A stretch of DNA of 64,000 bases, from assembly GCA_963715625.1 (NCBI GenBank), contig OY970260.1, forward strand, positions 186,001-250,000. The letters are read 5' to 3'. Positions 20,420 to 28,668 of this stretch are shown one piece after another. A program made the translations under genes and the position numbers. This stretch comes from VRUE01 sp963715625 (GTDB lineage: Bacteria > Actinomycetota > Thermoleophilia > Solirubrobacterales > 70-9). Position 1 is the stretch's first letter. Every line of letters starts with the position of its first letter. The notes beneath the pieces were generated by a model, which had not been told where the DNA came from, searched no databases, and saw nothing but the letters and a program-made list of their open reading frames with translations.

Positions 20420-23400
20420 TCACCGCACCACCCTGATCGATCGCTTCGCGGGAACTGGATCCACCAAGCCAAGCGAGTTGCGTGCCCTAACCTGAAATAG
20501 GTGTCCTCCGCGCGCAAGTTGCCGATAGTGCGCGGGCGAGGTGCATGGCGACCAAAGTAGGCTGTCGATTCTGCAAGCGAAGGTCGCAGGTTGGTCTGCC
20601 TTGAACCGAAAGGTAGCCCGTCGCGAGTAAATGCGGCCTCGCGGTCCGCTGACGATCCGGGTCCGCGGCGGATATGCAGCGCGCGATGACCAAAACGGAG
20701 GGTCTGATAGAAGCATGCTTTGCGTTGAGGGCTCCTGGAACAGATGAACGTAAACCGCGCCTCTGGATGCACCGTCGCCCCAATTGACACCATCCACCGC
20801 TATGCGATAAGTCTGCCCAGACGTTGCCGCGAATTCGACCTTACTCGTCAGATCCATACCCAGCGTTGCGTTGTCGTTCGATGCAACTTCTACCAAAGAA
20901 CTGAGACTTCCTCCGGTGTAAACCGCGAGGAGCGTGTCGAAGTCGCTTCCCGCTGTGTCCAGAACGACCTGGCTATTTGCGGGAGCCGTCCAGCTATACC
21001 AAACCGAGGCACCGCCGGCGTTGCTTCCGTGATTGGGCTCCGACGTTTCCTTCGTCGCCCCCACGTTGGAGTCATACGATCGAAACGCATTAATGCCATT
21101 GAGCAACGTTGGAGTATTGAACGAGTCATTGGGGGGCGGTTCCTCACTCTGCGCGAGACGGAACCTGACATCTCCGGTTGCGACCTCATCTGAACCCATG
21201 TAGCCATCCACCGCAATTCGATACGTCACACCCTCATGGGCCATGAACTCGACTCGACTGGTTTGCAAGCCGCCGAAATCGTCGTTGGACGCAACCTCGG
21301 TTAGCGAGCTAACTGGGCTACCGATGTAAGCCGCCAGCGTTGTGTCGAAGTCGCTTCCCGCCGTGTCCAGAACGACCTGGCTATTTGCGGGAGCCGTCCA
21401 GCTATACCAAATCGAGGCACCGCCGGCGTTGCCGGCGTGGGCTGGCTCGCCGGCCTCCTTGGTCGCGTTCCGGTTAGTGTCAGCTCCTCTGGAGACTTCG
21501 GACCCCAATAGGGGCTGGGCCGAGGCGAAGGCGTCATTAGCGGGTGGTGGCTCAACTGCAACAAGGTGCAATTGCACTTCCCCTACAGCTGCATTGTCTC
21601 CCCCACTGAAGCCATCCACCGCAATGCGATACGTCTGACCGGACGTTGCCGCGAACTCGACTTTACTTGTCAGACTCGAGGACGCGTCGTCGTTCGATGC
21701 AACTTCTACCAAAGAACTGAGACTTCCTCCGGTGTAAACCGCAAGGAGCGTGTCGAAGTCGCTTCCCGCCGTGTCCAGAACGACCTGGCTATTCGCGGGA
21801 GCCGTCCAGCTATACCAAATCGAGGCACCGCCGGCGTTGCCGGCGTGGGCTGGCTCGCCGGCCTCCTTGGTCGCGTTCCGGTTAGTGTCAGCTCCTCTGG
21901 AGACTTCGGACCCCAATAGGGGCTGGGCCGAGGCGAAGGTGTCATTAGCGGGTGGCGTGCCGCCGCTGAGCTGCAACTGAACCGTCCCAGCGGCGCCACC
22001 AGAGCCGTCAACTGCGATCATGTAAGTCTGACCACCAATGGCATCGAAGGTAACTTGACTAGTTAGGTCCGATTCGGGTGCGACGTTATCGTTAGATCCG
22101 ATTTCGGTGAGGGAATCGACGCTCCCACCTGTGTACACGGCAAGGAGCGTGTCGAAGTCGCTTCCCGCTGTGTCCAGAACGACCTGGCTATTTGCGGGAG
22201 CCGTCCAGCTATACCAAATCGAGGCACCGCCGGCGTTGCCGGCATGGGCTGGCTCGCCGACTTCCTTGGTCGCCCCGTTGTTGCTGTCGCCATCGCGCAC
22301 TACTTCGGCACCGGTGAGCAGTTGCGGTTGAGCGAAAGCATCGTTTGGGGGATGAACAGGCTCACCTGATGATGTTAGGAAGTCACTGTTAGCTACGTTC
22401 CAGTGGGTGACTAGGTAGTTTCCGGGAGATGGGTTGGTGTTAAAGTAGTCATCATCGTGACAGTCCAATAGGCTCTCTTCTGACCCCGGACATACGAACT
22501 GCATGGTTGGAAAGTAAGGTTCGTCTGAGTAGCACTCCGTGTCGTACTCATCGACGCAGTGCCAGCCACCGCTGCTATGCGGTGCCGAGAGCTGAACCCC
22601 ACCGAGGTTGTGAATGAGCTCATGGGCTTCGACCGAGCTCCAGTTGCCCAGCTGCCCCCAGCAGCTGACATCAGTGCGGCCGATTGAGCCAGGAACCCCC
22701 GATACCCCGTTGTTATTGTTACCTCCCCCGGGTCGGTCGTCGGCAATGATCTGGCCGATTCCGCAAAGTACGTTGGCATCCATGAAGACCATGTACTTTC
22801 GGTCTGAACGGTTGTATCCGATTTCGCGAAGCTCGCTGATTGTATTGCCGAAGCTGTCGTCCGCCGTGCTCGAAAGCGGTACGTTGTCGATTTTCAATTC
22901 GCAGTCCGGTGAGGGCTGCGTGACGAAGCGCACCAATCGCGAACCCCCGGTCTGCGCTGCGCTTTCATTGAACACCCCACTTGTCTCGGCAGCCCAAGTC
23001 TCGATCAGCGAACGCAGGGCACCAAACCGGTCGGGCCGATCGGCAGGTCGCGCATAGATAACCTGCACGCGGTCACCGCTGACGCCGTCACCGATACACG
23101 GAACTAGCGCCCCAGGTGCATCCGCAGACGGTGCGGTGGGTGCACCTGAGCCGAAGGTATCAGCGCGAAGCCTCGCCACTGATTGCGGCTTTCTGACGTC
23201 GACGCCAGGAGGGGCTGGATCGGGGCCGTGGGTACACACGATGGGGCCATTCGTCTCAACTTGGAATCCACCCGCACACGGAGAGGTGGAAGGGGCCGGA
23301 TTCAGATCGCGGTATATGAGACCGCGTGCCGGGCGGTCTTCGGGAACCGCCGAGCCAACGTCGTGGAGCTGGTGGCCCCAGGCCAAATCACCACCCATGA

Positions 23401-23437
23401 CGAGGTGCAGGAACAAAACCAGTACCGCCCCACGCAT
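20420..23437 (-). CDS. Secreted putative zinc metalloprotease with four tandem repeats
   Basis: About 1005 residues. A signal peptide (MRGAVLVLFLHLVMGG) precedes a domain with HELIH (in SVEAHELIHNLGG) and a later histidine (SAPH), the HExxHxxGxxx(H) pattern of reprolysin-like metalloproteases. Four repeats of about 133-136 residues follow, each with IWYSWTAPANSQVVLDTAG and TYRIAVDG, similar to bacterial pre-peptidase C-terminal domains. The end (RTRIVSGPRGRIYSRRATF ... FACRIDSLLWSPC) is a disulfide-bonded module common in Solirubrobacterales. In-frame ATGs at 23479 and further upstream are alternatives; those before 23479 would reach into the att repeat. Confidence 0.72.
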   Translation of the reverse strand: MRGAVLVLFLHLVMGGDLAWGHQLHDVGSAVPEDRPARGLIYRDLNPAPSTSPCAGGFQVETNGPIVCTHGPDPAPPGVDVRKPQSVARLRADTFGSGAPTAPSADAPGALVPCIGDGVSGDRVQVIYARPADRPDRFGALRSLIETWAAETSGVFNESAAQTGGSRLVRFVTQPSPDCELKIDNVPLSSTADDSFGNTISELREIGYNRSDRKYMVFMDANVLCGIGQIIADDRPGGGNNNNGVSGVPGSIGRTDVSCWGQLGNWSSVEAHELIHNLGGVQLSAPHSSGGWHCVDEYDTECYSDEPYFPTMQFVCPGSEESLLDCHDDDYFNTNPSPGNYLVTHWNVANSDFLTSSGEPVHPPNDAFAQPQLLTGAEVVRDGDSNNGATKEVGEPAHAGNAGGASIWYSWTAPANSQVVLDTAGSDFDTLLAVYTGGSVDSLTEIGSNDNVAPESDLTSQVTFDAIGGQTYMIAVDGSGGAAGTVQLQLSGGTPPANDTFASAQPLLGSEVSRGADTNRNATKEAGEPAHAGNAGGASIWYSWTAPANSQVVLDTAGSDFDTLLAVYTGGSLSSLVEVASNDDASSSLTSKVEFAATSGQTYRIAVDGFSGGDNAAVGEVQLHLVAVEPPPANDAFASAQPLLGSEVSRGADTNRNATKEAGEPAHAGNAGGASIWYSWTAPANSQVVLDTAGSDFDTTLAAYIGSPVSSLTEVASNDDFGGLQTSRVEFMAHEGVTYRIAVDGYMGSDEVATGDVRFRLAQSEEPPPNDSFNTPTLLNGINAFRSYDSNVGATKETSEPNHGSNAGGASVWYSWTAPANSQVVLDTAGSDFDTLLAVYTGGSLSSLVEVASNDNATLGMDLTSKVEFAATSGQTYRIAVDGVNWGDGASRGAVYVHLFQEPSTQSMLLSDPPFWSSRAAYPPRTRIVSGPRGRIYSRRATFRFKADQPATFACRIDSLLWSPCTSPAHYRQLARGGHLFQVRARNSLGLVDPVPAKRSIRVVR
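20740..22350 (-). repeat. Four tandem coding repeats, period about 400-408 nt
   Basis: The segment beginning GTGTCGAAGTCGCTTCCCGC (plus strand) recurs at 20934, 21342, 21750 and 22149. The two middle units are almost identical for about 190 nt, including third codon positions, which indicates recent duplication or gene conversion. Confidence 0.85.
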
Positions 23438-23595
23438 CGCGACGCACCGGAGCGGAATACCTCGGGTGCCATTTCCCATAGCGGCGGTCAAGATAACATT
23501 TTGCACCCGACGCTGATCGGTCTTCAGCGAGCAGCGCCCTCGTCGCCGATCCGGCCAAGGATGCGCTGCCATATGAGAGCCGCGCCTGCCCGCCG

Positions 23596-23629
23596 AAGAA
23601 GCGGACGACGGGTCTCGAACCCGCGACCT
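23596..23629. repeat. 34-nt direct repeat of the tRNA-Gly 3' end (putative att site)
   Basis: AAGAAGCGGACGACGGGTCT and the next 14 nt are identical to 25686-25719, which is the 3' half of tRNA-Gly(CCC) plus its immediate flank. Upstream sequence on the tRNA sense strand has no D-arm, so this is not a second complete tRNA. It is what remains at the far end when an element integrates into a tRNA 3' end. Confidence 0.7.
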
Positions 23630-23701
23630 TCGTGTCACGCAGACAATCCCCACGGCCAGCGAGTTGGGGACGATGCCCTACGTATGCCCTATACTATCCT
23701 C

Positions 23702-23929
23702 ATGCGCAAGACCAGCCTCTACCTCGATGACGAGCAGGCCGAGCGGCTCGCCCGTCTCTCGCGCGCCGAAAGCCGCCCCCAGGCAGAGATCATCCGCGAG
23801 GCGATCGCCAAGTACGAACCGTCGGCGAGCGGCGACCGCAACTTCGAGCTCGCCGGTTGCGTGGCGGGTCCCGGCGACTCGATCGCCGACCTCGATGTCG
23901 ATGAGCTGATGCGCGGCTTCGGCGAGTGA
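23702..23929 (+). CDS. Ribbon-helix-helix antitoxin
   Basis: A 75-residue CopG/RHH-type protein: TSLYLDDEQAERLARLSRAE forms the beta-strand and first helix, and PQAEIIREAIAKY the second helix. The acidic C-terminus (IADLDVDELMRGFGE) is the usual toxin-wrapping tail. The final codons overlap the PIN toxin start (GTGA). TATACT about 12 nt upstream of the ATG may be its -10 region. Confidence 0.8.
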   Translation: MRKTSLYLDDEQAERLARLSRAESRPQAEIIREAIAKYEPSASGDRNFELAGCVAGPGDSIADLDVDELMRGFGE

Positions 23930-24348
23930 CGCTGATCCTCGACGCCGCCCCGCTCGTCGCTCTCGCCGACACCGAGGATCGCATGTTCGAGCCGGTTCGC
24001 GAGGCGGTGGCGGCCGATGACGGTCCCCTTGTCATTCCCGCGCCGGTCAGCGCCGAGGTCGACTACCTGCTGGGCGCCCGACATGGCGAATTCGCCCGCC
24101 GGCGCTTTCTCGCCGATCTCGCCGCCCGCCGCTTCGACGTCGCCTGCCTGGAGCGGGAGGATTACGCGAAGGTCGCAGCGCTGGACGCCCGCTACGCCGA
24201 CTTGGGTCTGGGTCTGGCCGACTGCTCGATCGTAGTTCTCGCCGAGCGCCTGAAGACGCGGTGCCTGCTCAGCTTCGACGAGCGCCATTTCCGCACGGTA
24301 GCCCCCCTGCAGGGTGGGGCGTTCGAGCTGCTGCCAGCGGACGCTTGA
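23926..24348 (+). CDS. PIN-domain ribonuclease toxin (VapC type)
   Basis: 140 residues with the PIN acidic residues: LILDAAPLVALAD (first Asp), VSAEVDYLL (Glu) and LADCSIVVLAE (third acidic position), typical of Mg2+-dependent VapC RNases that cleave tRNA or rRNA. GTG at 23926 overlaps the antitoxin stop. It lies inside the islet bracketed by the tRNA-Gly repeats. Confidence 0.85.
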   Translation: MTLILDAAPLVALADTEDRMFEPVREAVAADDGPLVIPAPVSAEVDYLLGARHGEFARRRFLADLAARRFDVACLEREDYAKVAALDARYADLGLGLADCSIVVLAERLKTRCLLSFDERHFRTVAPLQGGAFELLPADA

Positions 24349-24371
24349 GGGGTTCACAAATACTGCCGGGC

Positions 24372-25469
24372 TCAGCCCATGTGCTCCAGGCGCATTCGTC
24401 TGAGCGCCGCCTCCGCGTTGAGAAGATCCTCCGCGACATCATCAGGCCCGATTCTTTCGCGACGAAGCAGTGGTTGGTTCATGCCGATTTTGCCCCAGGA
24501 CTCCGGCCAGTGGTAGTAGCGCCACTCGCTTCGATATTCGCGCGGCTCCCCGCCCCTCTCCTCTGCTTCTCTCTTCGCGTCTTCATGCTCCTCCGTGGCA
24601 GTTCTCCACCACCGCCCGTCACCTTCGCGGAGCATCCTGCGCAGCTCGTCTCGGCGGAACTTCACAATTTCGAAGAATTCGTCCGGGCTCACTATGAGCC
24701 GCAGGAACTCGCGACTCATCTGCTTGGGCCAGTTCCGGTCACTTTCGTCGAGGGAAGCCCGTCGCATCGCGTCGGAGAAGATCTGGTAGTTGTAATCGAC
24801 CTCTGGAAGCAGGGTCGCGATGATCGCCCAGGCATATTTGGCTTCCGCCTCCTGATCGCGTTCCAGGTAGTGGAGAGGCTTCATCAGATCGTGTCCCCAG
24901 AACTCCGTGGTGATGGACGCGACACGCTGGCGATAGCGGACATAGGCGCGCAGGAGCGTCCCGATGGTCACCAGCGCCGCAAGTTCCTCGTCGTCGGGTT
25001 CCACACGGGACTTCGACTTCGACTCCGAAGGCGGGGTGAAGCGAGCGTCGCTGAGGCGAAGGAACTCGTGAAGCTGGCGTGACCCCGCGGCACTCAACTC
25101 GCCCGCCTTCCGCAGGTCGAAGATGATCTGAGAGAGATCGCGGGTCGCAAAGTCTTCATCTCGAAACGCCGCCCTCGCAAAACGCCGCAGTTCCTGGTCG
25201 ACCTCAAGGCGGGTTCGCGTCAGCGCGTACAGCCGATCGGGTTCCTCTCGGCCGCCAGGATCCCAGGCATCCGGCCTGGTCGCTGCAACCTCTGGCGTCG
25301 CCGCGACCTCCCGTCGCAAGGTATCCAACTCCACCCGAACGCTGCCCGCCGCAACGCTGCGCAGGGCACTCACGCGCTCACGGAACTCCGCCCGAAACAT
25401 GACGACAAGAAAGACGATCGTCAGCGGCCAGGCGAGCGTCTGCAGGGCTTCGAGGAGGTAGTCGATCAA
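24372..25469 (-). CDS. Membrane-anchored protein of unknown function
   Basis: I do not recognise it. 365 residues: one N-terminal membrane helix (LAWPLTIVFLVVMFRAEF, about 13-30) followed by a long, charged, largely helical cytoplasmic part with recurrent acidic/arginine stretches (ERVSALRSVAAGSVRVELDT). It is less GC-rich than the surrounding genes, lies between the two att-like repeats, and faces the RHH/PIN pair, so it may be cargo of the same integrated element. Confidence 0.6.
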   Translation of the reverse strand: MIDYLLEALQTLAWPLTIVFLVVMFRAEFRERVSALRSVAAGSVRVELDTLRREVAATPEVAATRPDAWDPGGREEPDRLYALTRTRLEVDQELRRFARAAFRDEDFATRDLSQIIFDLRKAGELSAAGSRQLHEFLRLSDARFTPPSESKSKSRVEPDDEELAALVTIGTLLRAYVRYRQRVASITTEFWGHDLMKPLHYLERDQEAEAKYAWAIIATLLPEVDYNYQIFSDAMRRASLDESDRNWPKQMSREFLRLIVSPDEFFEIVKFRRDELRRMLREGDGRWWRTATEEHEDAKREAEERGGEPREYRSEWRYYHWPESWGKIGMNQPLLRRERIGPDDVAEDLLNAEAALRRMRLEHMG

Positions 25470-25620
25470 CCGATCCTATTTGTGTCCGTGAATCTATTGG
25501 TGCAATCTGGACACCGGGACCTGAACTTGGGCCACCTCGAATGGCGCCTCAACCGGGAACCCGTCGCCTGACCGGATAGGATTCATACGTAAGCGAGGAG
25601 CCGGGCTTGCTGCAATCGAG

Positions 25621-25677
25621 CTGTAGAGCCAGATTCGGAACGGCTTTAGAACCACTCCCGAGGTTTTGGCTCTACAG
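25621..25677. terminator. Hairpin just beyond the 3' end of tRNA-Gly
   Basis: CTGTAGAGCCA (25621-25631) and TGGCTCTACAG (25667-25677) form 11 perfect pairs. Read on the tRNA strand it starts 13 nt after the tRNA. It may terminate the tRNA transcript or be an arm site of the element's recombination region. Confidence 0.45.
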
Positions 25678-25685
25678 AAGGGCGA

Positions 25686-25719
25686 AAGAAGCGGACGACG
25701 GGTCTCGAACCCGCGACCT
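25686..25719. repeat. 34-nt direct repeat at the tRNA-Gly 3' end (putative att site, tRNA side)
   Basis: Identical to 23596-23629 and in the same orientation. On this side the tRNA is intact, as expected where an element has integrated and restored the gene. Confidence 0.7.
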
Positions 25720-25762
25720 CGAGCTTGGGAAGCTCGCGCTCTACCAGCTGAGCTACGTCCGC
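25690..25762 (-). tRNA. tRNA-Gly (anticodon CCC)
   Basis: Full cloverleaf on the minus strand: acceptor GCGGACG/CGTCCGC, D-arm GCTCAGCTGGTAGAGC, anticodon stem CGAGC/GCTCG with loop TTCCCAA (anticodon CCC), and T-arm GCGGGTTCGAGACCCGT. Decodes GGG. CCA is not encoded. Confidence 0.95.
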
Positions 25763-25937
25763 GCGCTGGAACTCCTGATTCCAAAGCCATTTTAGAGGCA
25801 TCTGGAAGGGCAGTCCCGCTCACGTGGAGTGGGAGCCGACTTCCACTCTATCCGTCCCGAATCGCCCCGTCGTGCGCCGCTGCAGTCGATCAGGCCGAGA
25901 AGGCAATCATCCCGGCCTTTACTGGTAGGGTAAAGAC

Positions 25938-26159
25938 ATGCCGAGGATCTCCACGAAGCACCAGGTCACCGTTCCCGTCGCCACTCTGGAGGAGGCGGGC
26001 CTTCGCGCCGGAGACCAGGTGGTGATCGAGGCGCTCGGCGAGGGCGAGGTGCGGATCCGCCGTGAGGCGCTCACGTTCGAGGGCGCCTTCGGTGCGCTCA
26101 CCGGCACCTACCCGCCCGGCTACCTCGAGCAGCTCGACGCGCAGGACGAACAGCGTTGA
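25938..26159 (+). CDS. AbrB/SpoVT-type antitoxin
   Basis: 73 residues with the swapped-hairpin AbrB fold: ISTKHQVTVPVATLEEAGLRAGDQVVIE. DNA-binding antitoxin and autorepressor; the C-terminal tail (PGYLEQLDAQDEQR) would bind the toxin. The stop overlaps the PIN start by TTGA. It lies just outside the tRNA-bounded islet. Confidence 0.83.
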   Translation: MPRISTKHQVTVPVATLEEAGLRAGDQVVIEALGEGEVRIRREALTFEGAFGALTGTYPPGYLEQLDAQDEQR

Positions 26160-26566
26160 AGGTCGTGCTCGACGCCGACATTTTGGTCGGCGCGCTTGAT
26201 GGCTCCGACCTCCACCACTCCCGGTCTCGCCAGCTCTTCAGCAGCTGGCACGAACAGGACACCACGCGGCTGATCAGCGTCGTCAACCTGTCCGAGGTCC
26301 TGGTCGCGCCGGCCGCCCGGGAGGATCGGCTGCGGGCCGCGCGGGAGGCGATAGGCGCACTTGGCGTCGCGGTTCACCAGCCGAGCGAGGCGATCGGCAT
26401 ACAGGCCGCGCGGCTCCGCGCTCGTCATCCGATCAGCCTCCCGGACGCCTATTGCCTGGCCACCGCCTCCCGGGCCGGCGGCGAGGTGGCGTCTTTCGAT
26501 CGCAAGGTCCTCCGCGCGGCCAAGGCCGAGCGGATCCCGCTGGCAGCGACGGCGGGCGTCAGCTAG
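26156..26566 (+). CDS. PIN-domain toxin (VapC type)
   Basis: 136 residues; PIN acidic positions are VVLDADILVGAL, VNLSEVLVAP and LPDAYCLATA. TTG at 26156 (overlap TTGA) gives the normal MKVVLDAD opening. Partner of the AbrB-type antitoxin immediately upstream. Confidence 0.85.
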   Translation: MKVVLDADILVGALDGSDLHHSRSRQLFSSWHEQDTTRLISVVNLSEVLVAPAAREDRLRAAREAIGALGVAVHQPSEAIGIQAARLRARHPISLPDAYCLATASRAGGEVASFDRKVLRAAKAERIPLAATAGVS

Positions 26567-26628
26567 CGTTGAGGTCGACCGCTTCTTCACTGCGCTGCCG
26601 ACGCGAGTTCCCTGAGCTGTGAGGCCGC

Positions 26629-27576
26629 TCACCCGAGCGGACCGGAGCCCTTGAAGCGAGCGCGGGACAGGCTCGCGCGCAGGTGCCCACCCGTCAGGCG
26701 CACGCCCGATCGGCCGGGTAGGTCGACAGTGAGATCTCCCCTCCATCGACTTCGGTGGCGAGGAGTGCGTTGGAAAAGCCCCATGCCCGAGAATGGAGGC
26801 GGAGGGCGGAGGGTGGCGGCTCGGAGCTTTGCGTCGTAGTCGAACGCCTCACGGGGTGCCCTCATCCGGATCGTCCTCTCGATCTCGACTTCGGCGTGCC
26901 GTTCGTGGAGGTTTACTTCGAGCTGGACGGGTGCCTGGGGGTTATTCTCGACCACGGTCAGCGAGGGAGCAGGACTCGTGTGCTCGGTCCTTACCCGCAA
27001 CTCGGCACCGGGAAGTCCCGGGCCGGTGCCAGAGGTGCTCTCCGCCGGACAGACGACGTTAAGCGCCAGGCTGGCATCCCCCTCGGCCCTTGTCGCTTCG
27101 ACTTCGGTGTATCCCTCCTCGCCATGGAAGTCGATCGTGCCTTCGTAATATCCGGATGCGAAGGAATAGGCTCGATCCTTCCTGCAGGCCGAGCGCTGCC
27201 TCTTCGTAGCGCCGGTCGCGTTGAAGGTGACCGCGACGCGGCCAAGGTCTCCGAGGTCGGCTTCGATGGCGCTTTCCGTGGCGGTTGCCGGCGTGAAATA
27301 GGAAACCGCGCCGGTTCGTCCCCTCACGTAGATGAGGGCAGCCGCCGCCGGGTCGCTCGCAGCGCTCGCCCGAAGGACAAAGAGATCGATCGTGTACCCG
27401 TTGCTCGACCGGAGCCTGAACCCCGGCGGGATGGGCGCGCTTCCCGTGGCCAGGAAGGCTCTGGCGTGGTGTGCCGGGGGGAGCGCCGGCGCGGAAGCTA
27501 CGCCGAGCGCGGCGACCAACGCCCCCACGGAGAGCGCGCAAGCGGCGATCCTCGTCCCTGCCAATCGCCCGCGCAC
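26629..27576 (-). CDS. Secreted protein of unknown function
   Basis: About 315 residues. A signal peptide (GTRIAACALSVGALVAALGV) follows GTG 27576; the mature part is beta-rich (YTIDLFVLRAS, AVTFNATGATKRQRSACRKD) with one cysteine pair (SACRKDR, VVCPAES). Similar proteins of unknown role occur in Solirubrobacterales. The open frame continues upstream, but that part lies antisense to the tlpA-like gene and is not family-like. Confidence 0.55.
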   Translation of the reverse strand: MRGRLAGTRIAACALSVGALVAALGVASAPALPPAHHARAFLATGSAPIPPGFRLRSSNGYTIDLFVLRASAASDPAAAALIYVRGRTGAVSYFTPATATESAIEADLGDLGRVAVTFNATGATKRQRSACRKDRAYSFASGYYEGTIDFHGEEGYTEVEATRAEGDASLALNVVCPAESTSGTGPGLPGAELRVRTEHTSPAPSLTVVENNPQAPVQLEVNLHERHAEVEIERTIRMRAPREAFDYDAKLRAATLRPPPPFSGMGLFQRTPRHRSRWRGDLTVDLPGRSGVRLTGGHLRASLSRARFKGSGPLG

Positions 27577-27637
27577 GACGCGATCGTACCCGAACAGGCT
27601 CGTAGCCCAGGGCGGGCGCTGACTAGTCTTCGCCGCC

Positions 27638-28159
27638 GTGAGCGCGCGCTCTCTCCTCGCCTTCCTCGCCGTGCTGGCCGTGCTCGGCCTGCTCGCGTTC
27701 GGCCTGCTCAGCAAGGGGAACGCGGAGATCGCGGTGGGCGAGCCGGTGCCCGACAAGGAGCTGCCGGCGCTGCCGGGCCCGGGACAGGGCTCGATCGGCG
27801 AGCACCGCGGCCAGTGGGTCCTGGTCAACCTCTGGGCCTCGTGGTGCATCCCCTGCCGCGAGGAGGCGCCGGTGCTGGAGCGCTTCCAGCGGCGCTACCG
27901 CGACCGCGATACGACCGTGGTCGGGATCAACGTGCAGGACAACCGCGACGACGCGCTTGCCTTCCTGCGCAGCTATCCGACGAGTTACCCGCAGCTGCGC
28001 TCGGTCGGGGACGAGCGCAGCGCCGCCTTCGGCTCGACCGGGGTGCCGGAGAACTTCCTCGTCGACCCGCGCGGCCGCCTGGCGCTGATCTGGCGAGGGC
28101 CGATCGACGATCGCTTCCTGCGCGAACGCGTCGAGCCCTTGATCGAGGCGGGCGCATGA
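27638..28159 (+). CDS. TlpA/CcmG-like membrane-anchored thioredoxin
   Basis: 173 residues: N-terminal anchor helix (LLAFLAVLAVLGLLAFGLL), then a thioredoxin fold with WASWCIPCREE (CxxC) and the cis-proline loop TGVPENFLVD. It directly precedes ccmH with an ATGA overlap, so its job is probably reduction of apocytochrome c or CcmH cysteines on the outer face of the membrane (CcmG role). Confidence 0.88.
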   Translation: MSARSLLAFLAVLAVLGLLAFGLLSKGNAEIAVGEPVPDKELPALPGPGQGSIGEHRGQWVLVNLWASWCIPCREEAPVLERFQRRYRDRDTTVVGINVQDNRDDALAFLRSYPTSYPQLRSVGDERSAAFGSTGVPENFLVDPRGRLALIWRGPIDDRFLRERVEPLIEAGA

Positions 28160-28665
28160 GGGCGACTGGCACCTTTTTCCCGCATAGCGGGAAAAAGGTG
28201 CCAGGGCGGTGGATCACCGCCCTGGCCCTCGTCGCCCTGGCGCTGCCGGCAAGCGCCACGGGCGCCGCGCCGGCCCCGCAGACGACGGTCAACGACGTCG
28301 AAGACGAGGTGATGTGCCCGATCTGCGGCACCCTGCTCGAGCTCTCGGACTCGCCGCAGGCCCGGCGCGAGAAGGTCTACGTCTCGAGGCTGGTCGAGGA
28401 AGGGAAGACCAAGGCCGAGATCAAGGACGCGCTGGTCGACCAGTACGGCCCGGCCGTCCTGGCGCTTCCCGAGGCGAAGGGCTTCGACCTCTCCGCCTAC
28501 CTGGTGCCCATCGTCGCGATCCTGGTCGCGGTTGGAGCCCTCGCCTTCAGCGTCGCCCGCTGGCGGCGCGACGGGGACCGGTCGCCGCAGCAGGGAACCG
28601 CGACCGCCCCGCAGGGCGAGAAGGCCGAGCGGCTCGAGGACGACCTGCGGCGCTACGACCTCTGA
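28156..28665 (+). CDS. ccmH: Cytochrome c maturation protein CcmH
   Basis: 169 residues: signal/anchor, the CcmH redox motif EVMCPICGTLLELSDSPQA, the helical bundle RLVEEGKTKAEIKDALVDQYG, and a second membrane helix (YLVPIVAILVAVGALAF). It keeps heme-binding cysteines of apocytochrome c reduced, together with the upstream thioredoxin. If ATG 28156 (overlap ATGA) is used, residues 4-16 (TGTFFPHSGKKVP region) are encoded by a perfect hairpin. Confidence 0.87.
   Translation: MRATGTFFPHSGKKVPGRWITALALVALALPASATGAAPAPQTTVNDVEDEVMCPICGTLLELSDSPQARREKVYVSRLVEEGKTKAEIKDALVDQYGPAVLALPEAKGFDLSAYLVPIVAILVAVGALAFSVARWRRDGDRSPQQGTATAPQGEKAERLEDDLRRYDL
28166..28204 (+). repeat. 39-nt perfect hairpin in the ccmH start region
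   Basis: 18-nt arms CTGGCACCTTTTTCCCGC and GCGGGAAAAAGGTGCCAG around the 3-nt loop ATA. Located 10 nt after the ccmH ATG and a multiple of three long, so the frame stays open. Confidence 0.9.
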
Positions 28666-28668
28666 GCG

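Noticed and set aside
20734..22350. The repeats as a CRISPR array
   Set aside because: The period is about 400 nt, the repeats are in frame and encode a protein domain, and there are no short spacers.
23596..23672. A second tRNA gene
   Set aside because: Only the T-arm and acceptor half match; no D-arm or paired 5' acceptor strand can be found upstream, so it is a repeat of the tRNA 3' end.
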